Shown in pieces: positions 6,624 to 9,108 of a stretch of 9,108 bases of DNA. The translations under genes and the position numbers were made by a program. Origin of the DNA: Bacillota bacterium (lineage in GTDB: Bacteria > Bacillota > Clostridia > Acetivibrionales > DSM-2933); assembly GCA_030705945.1 (NCBI GenBank), contig JAUZPS010000156.1, positions 1-9,108 on the forward strand, in the 5' to 3' direction. Each line of letters opens with the position of its first letter. Position 1 is the stretch's first letter. Under the pieces are notes generated by a model. The model was not told where the DNA came from and did not search any database. It worked only from the letters and a program-made list of their open reading frames with translations.

Positions 6624-6656
6624 CAGGATAATTTTCATATAAGGTGGTGAATAAAT

Positions 6657-6947
6657 TTGGTAATTGGCGTTTGCAGAATTGAATTGGCGCTTGACGATGT
6701 ATTCTCTCTGAAGGAAAAGAGGCACATTGTAAAAAGCATTATAGAGAGGCTCAAGGCAAGATATAATGCGTCTGTCGCAGAGATTGACCTTAATGACACA
6801 TGGAAAAATGCTGTTATCGGTGTTTCTTGTGTATCGAATGATGCAAAGCATATTGATAGCATGTTGAACAATATAGTAAACTTTGTAGAAAACGATGGGA
6901 GAGGAATCCTTTATAATTATAGTACAGAGAAGATTTATATTGATTGA
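6657..6947 (+). CDS. DUF503 (YlxP-like) small protein
   Basis: The 96-residue protein closely follows the DUF503 pattern: VIGVCRIELAL at the N-terminus, then SLKEKRHIVKSIIERLKARYNASVAE, AVIGVSCVSND (72-82) and a closing helix with HIDSMLNNIVNFVE. The family is small, of ferredoxin-like fold and of uncertain function. In many Firmicutes the homologue YlxP sits in the nusA-infB-rbfA cluster, but here it stands alone. The TTG at 6657 is chosen because an in-frame TGA lies at 6648-6650 and AAGGTGG (6641-6647) lies 9 bases upstream; the conserved VIGV begins at residue 2, as in the family. The last ten or so residues (GILYNYSTEKIYID) are less typical. It is probably transcribed alone from the extended -10 box at 6615. 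Confidence 0.88.
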   Translation: MVIGVCRIELALDDVFSLKEKRHIVKSIIERLKARYNASVAEIDLNDTWKNAVIGVSCVSNDAKHIDSMLNNIVNFVENDGRGILYNYSTEKIYID

Positions 6948-6983
6948 TTATCAATGTGGTCCTTTTTCAGACATTCAGCGCAA

Positions 6984-7071
6984 TTATATAAGTTGCGAAA
7001 AAGATTTTACATTAAAAATGCAGTTAATATGTCTGCATTTTACCATCAAAGCTAAAATTTTCGCAACTTAT
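6984..7071 (+). repeat. Repeat B, complete palindrome
   Basis: A perfect 14-bp terminal inverted repeat, ATAAGTTGCGAAAA (6988-7001) and TTTTCGCAACTTAT (7058-7071), bounds 84 bp. A perfect 9-bp inner pair, AAAATGCAG (7015-7023) and CTGCATTTT (7033-7041), closes a 9-base loop. Bases 6984-7027 recur exactly in inverted orientation at 5016-5059. It lies about 36 bases past the DUF503 stop, so in RNA it may act as a 3' stabilising or terminating hairpin, although no U-run follows. It encodes nothing. Confidence 0.85.
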
Positions 7072-7121
7072 GAATCAAGGTATATATTTTGCAATATAAA
7101 AAATGGATGCCTTAATTAAAA

Positions 7122-7195
7122 TAGCTCACGTACTTCGTATTGAAAAATATTATTTGAGGATAATATTACATAATAAAGGTTAAAAAGGTGAGCTA
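7122..7195 (+). promoter_or_regulatory. Possible SD-masking leader hairpin of the yitT-family gene
   Basis: TAGCTCAC (7122-7129) is the exact complement of GTGAGCTA (7188-7195), which overlaps the ribosome site and ends at the base before the ATG at 7196. Between them is a second hairpin, AATATTA/TAATATT (7146-7152 and 7161-7167). In an RNA that includes both arms, the ribosome site would be paired. A TTGAAA (7140-7145) followed by TAATAT (7161-7166, spacer of only 15) could instead start transcription inside the structure and free the site. No known riboswitch is recognised. Confidence 0.4.
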
Positions 7196-8032
7196 ATGAA
7201 AAAACTTTATAGCTTTATATTGATAAATTTGGGTGTAATACTTGTTTCGATAGGAATTGTATTTTTTAAAGTTCCCAATAACTTTGCTACTGGCGGAGTT
7301 ACAGGAATTTCAATAATAATTAATAAGCTGGAGCCAGTATTTTCGGTGGGGACGCTTATGCTCATTATAAATATTGCTTTGCTTGCTATGGGAATGCTGT
7401 TTGCAGGTTTTGAATTCGAATTAAAAACAATGTATTCGACTATTTTAATATCACTAGTTGTATGGTTTTTAGAAAAGAAATATCCTATAAAAAGCTCGTT
7501 AACCGGAGATATGATGCTGGAGCTATTTCTAGCAATTTTGCTGCTTGGAGCCGGATCAGCCATACTTTTTTATCAAAACGCTTCAAGCGGAGGAACAGAC
7601 ATAATTGCAAAGATATTGAATCAAAAAACTCATTGGCATATCGGAAAAACAGTATTAATTGTAGACTTGACTATAAGCATGTTCGCGATATTCATTTTTG
7701 GGTTAAAGATTGGATTTTATTCAATACTTGGCGTTGTTTTGAAAGGATTCCTAATAGACGCGGTTATTCAGGGTTTGCACAGTTCAAAACAAATATTGAT
7801 AATAAGCAACAAGTCGGAAGAAATAAAAATTTATATTTTACATGAATTACGTCGGGGAGTGACTATCTTTAACGCAATCGGCGGTAATACAAATAGTGAA
7901 AGGCAGGTTATCAACACAGTTATGAGCAGCAAAGAAGCTGTAAGGTTGCGTAAATATATTAAAAAAATCGATACAAAAGCCTTTATGATAGTTGATAATG
8001 TTTCTGAAATTTATGGAAAAGGTTTTATATAA
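7196..8032 (+). CDS. YitT family membrane protein with DUF2179 domain
   Basis: The 278-residue protein has an N-terminal membrane part with about five hydrophobic segments (near 5-25, 52-72, 78-92, 107-127 and 152-190). It carries family landmarks KVPNNFATGGVTGISIIIN (25-43) and NASSGGTDIIAKILN (128-142). A soluble C-terminal DUF2179 domain (about 219-278) contains RRGVTIFNAIGG, ERQVINTVMSSKEAVRLRKYI, AFMIVDNVSEIYGKGF. The architecture and length are normal for the YitT/YpjC-type family, which is common in several copies in Firmicutes. The transported substrate or role is not established. The ATG at 7196 follows AAGGTGAG. It may be controlled by the hairpin over its ribosome site, and its stop codon lies at the base of a long hairpin (8027-8129). 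Confidence 0.93.
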   Translation: MKKLYSFILINLGVILVSIGIVFFKVPNNFATGGVTGISIIINKLEPVFSVGTLMLIINIALLAMGMLFAGFEFELKTMYSTILISLVVWFLEKKYPIKSSLTGDMMLELFLAILLLGAGSAILFYQNASSGGTDIIAKILNQKTHWHIGKTVLIVDLTISMFAIFIFGLKIGFYSILGVVLKGFLIDAVIQGLHSSKQILIISNKSEEIKIYILHELRRGVTIFNAIGGNTNSERQVINTVMSSKEAVRLRKYIKKIDTKAFMIVDNVSEIYGKGFI

Positions 8033-8129
8033 AAAGCACTATTAATCTTACATTTGACGGAGCAAAATAACGAACGCTTTAACGTTATTTTGCGATAGGC
8101 AAATGTAAAAGATTAATTGCTTTTTATAT
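8027..8129. repeat. Long palindrome (~103 bp) at the yitT-family stop codon
   Basis: The two arms pair almost throughout: ATATAAAAAGCA (8027-8038) with TGCTTTTTATAT (8118-8129), ATTAATCTT (8041-8049) with AAGATTAAT (8109-8117), ACATTTG (8050-8056) with CAAATGT (8100-8106) and GCAAAATAACG (8062-8072) with CGTTATTTTGC (8083-8093). The loop is 10 bases and only small bulges intervene. It begins inside the last codons and covers the stop codon of the yitT-family gene. It could end transcription, protect the 3' end of the mRNA, or be an inserted miniature element. Its sequence is unlike the E and B repeats. Confidence 0.8.
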
Positions 8130-8159
8130 AGAAGCGAAGAAATTTAAGAAGCTCATGTA

Positions 8160-8258
8160 AGGGCGTTTCAAAAAATTCCTTGTTCAAGTTTATATGACGA
8201 AAACCCATTATATCAAGCTTTTGAAACGACCAGTTGCTAAGTTTTTTTGATGCTGCCT
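8160..8258 (+). repeat. Palindromic intergenic element E3 (99 bp, copy of E2)
   Basis: This is a second copy of the 6438-6536 element in the same orientation and of the same length, roughly 92% identical. Changes include AGGGCG for AGGGAG, ATGACG for ATGGCG, AAGCTT for AAGTTT, TTGCTAAG for TTGCGAAG and GATGCTGCCT for GATACTACCT. The left arm GTTTCAAAAA (8165-8174) and inner partner TTTTGAAAC (8219-8227) are kept, with one pair lost. It lies between the convergent yitT-family and amt genes. TAA flanks both sides as in E2. Confidence 0.85.
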
Positions 8259-8266
8259 AAACAAAT

Positions 8267-8295
8267 AAAAAGGAATGGCGATTGCCATTCCTTTT
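8267..8295 (-). terminator. Rho-independent terminator of amt
   Basis: AAAAGGAATGGC (8268-8279) and GCCATTCCTTTT (8284-8295) form a perfect 12-bp stem with a 4-base loop. On the minus strand the stem is followed by TTTTTATTTG, giving the U-rich tail for the amt transcript that ends at 8323. The plus-strand tail TTTTAG is shorter, so it may also work weakly for rightward transcription. Confidence 0.9.
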
Positions 8296-8322
8296 AGTTA
8301 CTCTGATTATTTAAACAAAAGT

Positions 8323-9108
8323 TTATGCCATATCATCAAGCTTTACTTTTATTCCTGAGGATACTTTTTTACTTTTTGGACCATCGTTGCCAAGATCTTC
8401 AAGAACTAAACTGTCGTCCATAGTTGTCTGAGCGTATGATCTAAGACCGTGTTCGCTTATATCAAGCCCTTCAATTTCATCTTCTTTGCAGACTTTAACG
8501 CCTGAAATTGCTTTTAATACTTTAAATACAATGAAGGTTGAACCAAATGCCCAAACTGATACAACGAGAAGACCAAATGCCTGAACGCCTAAAAGTTTAA
8601 CTCCGCCTCCAAAGAAGAGACCTTTTGAAGGGCCAACTGAAGCGAAGAGTCCAACAGCCAAGGTTCCGAATGAACCGCAAACACCATGAACCGCAATTGC
8701 GCCTACAGGGTCATCAGCATGTATTTTATCTATTAATTCAACTGCAACAACTACGAGTACACCGGCTATAGCTCCGATAACAACAGCGCAAGGCAAATTA
8801 ACATACGCGCAGCCTGCGGTTATTGAAACTAATCCTGCAAGAGCCCCGTTCATAGTCATACTTGCGTCAACTTTACCATATCTTGCGAGCGTAAATAATG
8901 CGCTTAACAATCCTCCTGCCGCAGCAGCTAGGTTTGTAGCAACAACTATATGAGCTATGCTTCCATCAGTTGCGTTTAATGCGCTGCCCGGGTTAAATCC
9001 GAACCAACCGAACCAGAGGATGAATGCTCCCAAAGCTGCTAATGGCATGCTGTGACCGGGAATAACATTTGCTGATCCATCTTTTTTATATTTTCCGATT
9101 CTTGGTCC
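8323..9108 (-). CDS. amt: Ammonium transporter Amt, C-terminal part
   Basis: The visible part is 261 residues; the gene enters from the right edge, since codons before the internal ATG at 9048 stay open and read GPRIGKYKKDGSANVIPGHS. This runs into the Amt landmark PLAALGAFILWFGWFGFNPGS. Further motifs are the helix with DPVGAIAVHGVCGSFGTLAVG, whose His (about visible residue 141) corresponds to the second pore histidine (His318 of E. coli AmtB), and a cytoplasmic tail with DEIEGLDISEHGLRSY, the conserved region used for PII protein contact. The first pore histidine lies beyond the window. The trimeric inner-membrane protein conducts ammonium. It is usually nitrogen-regulated and linked to a glnK/glnB gene, which is not visible here. 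The acidic and basic extension after the EHG motif (about 30 residues) is unremarkable. The transcript ends at the terminator at 8267-8295. Confidence 0.96.
   Translation of the reverse strand, partial: GPRIGKYKKDGSANVIPGHSMPLAALGAFILWFGWFGFNPGSALNATDGSIAHIVVATNLAAAAGGLLSALFTLARYGKVDASMTMNGALAGLVSITAGCAYVNLPCAVVIGAIAGVLVVVAVELIDKIHADDPVGAIAVHGVCGSFGTLAVGLFASVGPSKGLFFGGGVKLLGVQAFGLLVVSVWAFGSTFIVFKVLKAISGVKVCKEDEIEGLDISEHGLRSYAQTTMDDSLVLEDLGNDGPKSKKVSSGIKVKLDDMA

Larger units (their letters stand above)
6257..6656. other. 400-bp divergent intergenic region
   Basis: This gap separates the phosphatase gene (leftward) from the DUF503 gene (rightward). It holds the phosphatase ribosome site (6266-6271), its AT-rich leader, a leftward extended -10 promoter (6400-6408), the palindromic element E2 (6438-6536), a rightward extended -10 promoter (6615-6623) and the DUF503 ribosome site (6641-6647). 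No coding potential or tRNA-like structure was seen. Confidence 0.6.

Noticed and set aside
6567..6871. Two minus-strand frames of 94 and 78 residues opposite the DUF503 gene.
   Set aside because: They are antisense shadows of DUF503, and the longer one also crosses the DUF503 promoter and ribosome site.
6895..7119. A 74-residue plus-strand open frame overlapping the DUF503 end.
   Set aside because: It is mostly the out-of-frame DUF503 tail and the palindromic B repeat, with no family resemblance and no ribosome site of its own.
7462..7845. A 127-residue plus-strand frame within the yitT-family gene.
   Set aside because: It lies wholly inside a well-supported membrane protein gene in another frame and has no family features.
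4913..8258. The repeats as a CRISPR array.
   Set aside because: The copies are 99-106 bp, palindromic, separated by whole genes and not regularly spaced, and there are no cas genes.

Overview
The window comes from a low-GC Firmicute, most likely a member of the Clostridia. This rests on the AT-rich intergenic DNA, strong GGAGG-type ribosome sites with ATG or TTG starts, and a family set typical of that group: a YyaL-like thioredoxin protein, DUF503, YitT and Amt. No RNA gene, CRISPR array, complete insertion sequence or phage gene is visible. Both ends cut through genes: a DUF2975 membrane protein on the left (minus strand) and an ammonium transporter on the right (minus strand).

Layout. 1-129 (-): start of a DUF2975 protein, with a perfect-consensus promoter at 186-213. 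347-2383 (+): large YyaL/DUF255 thioredoxin-fold protein with a TTG start. 2486-6256 (-): three signalling genes in one direction, read from the right: a response regulator fused to a PP2C/SpoIIE phosphatase, a soluble PAS sensor histidine kinase, and a small RsbW-like ATP-binding protein. 6657-6947 (+): DUF503 protein. 7196-8032 (+): YitT/DUF2179 membrane protein. 8323-9108 (-): C-terminal half of Amt, ending at a clear rho-independent terminator.

How the genes may work together. The three minus-strand signalling genes hold the parts of a partner-switching pathway. A cytoplasmic kinase senses a signal and could phosphorylate the receiver domain of the phosphatase. The phosphatase would then dephosphorylate an STAS-type antagonist, against which the RsbW-like kinase works. 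Neither the STAS protein nor a sigma factor is encoded here, so the output is unknown. The flanking genes (YyaL-like, DUF503, YitT, Amt) show no obvious functional link to the cassette.

The most unusual content lies between the genes. Four of the intergenic gaps from 4.9 to 8.3 kb carry palindromic repeats. Two 99-bp copies (6438-6536 and 8160-8258) are about 92% identical. A third element (4913-5018) shares their right terminus but has a different palindromic core. A second family is a palindrome at 6988-7071, and 44 bases of its left part recur exactly, inverted, at 5016-5059, directly abutting the third element. A separate ~100-bp long hairpin begins on the yitT stop codon. These look like miniature mobile or structured-RNA elements and are the best candidates for something undescribed.
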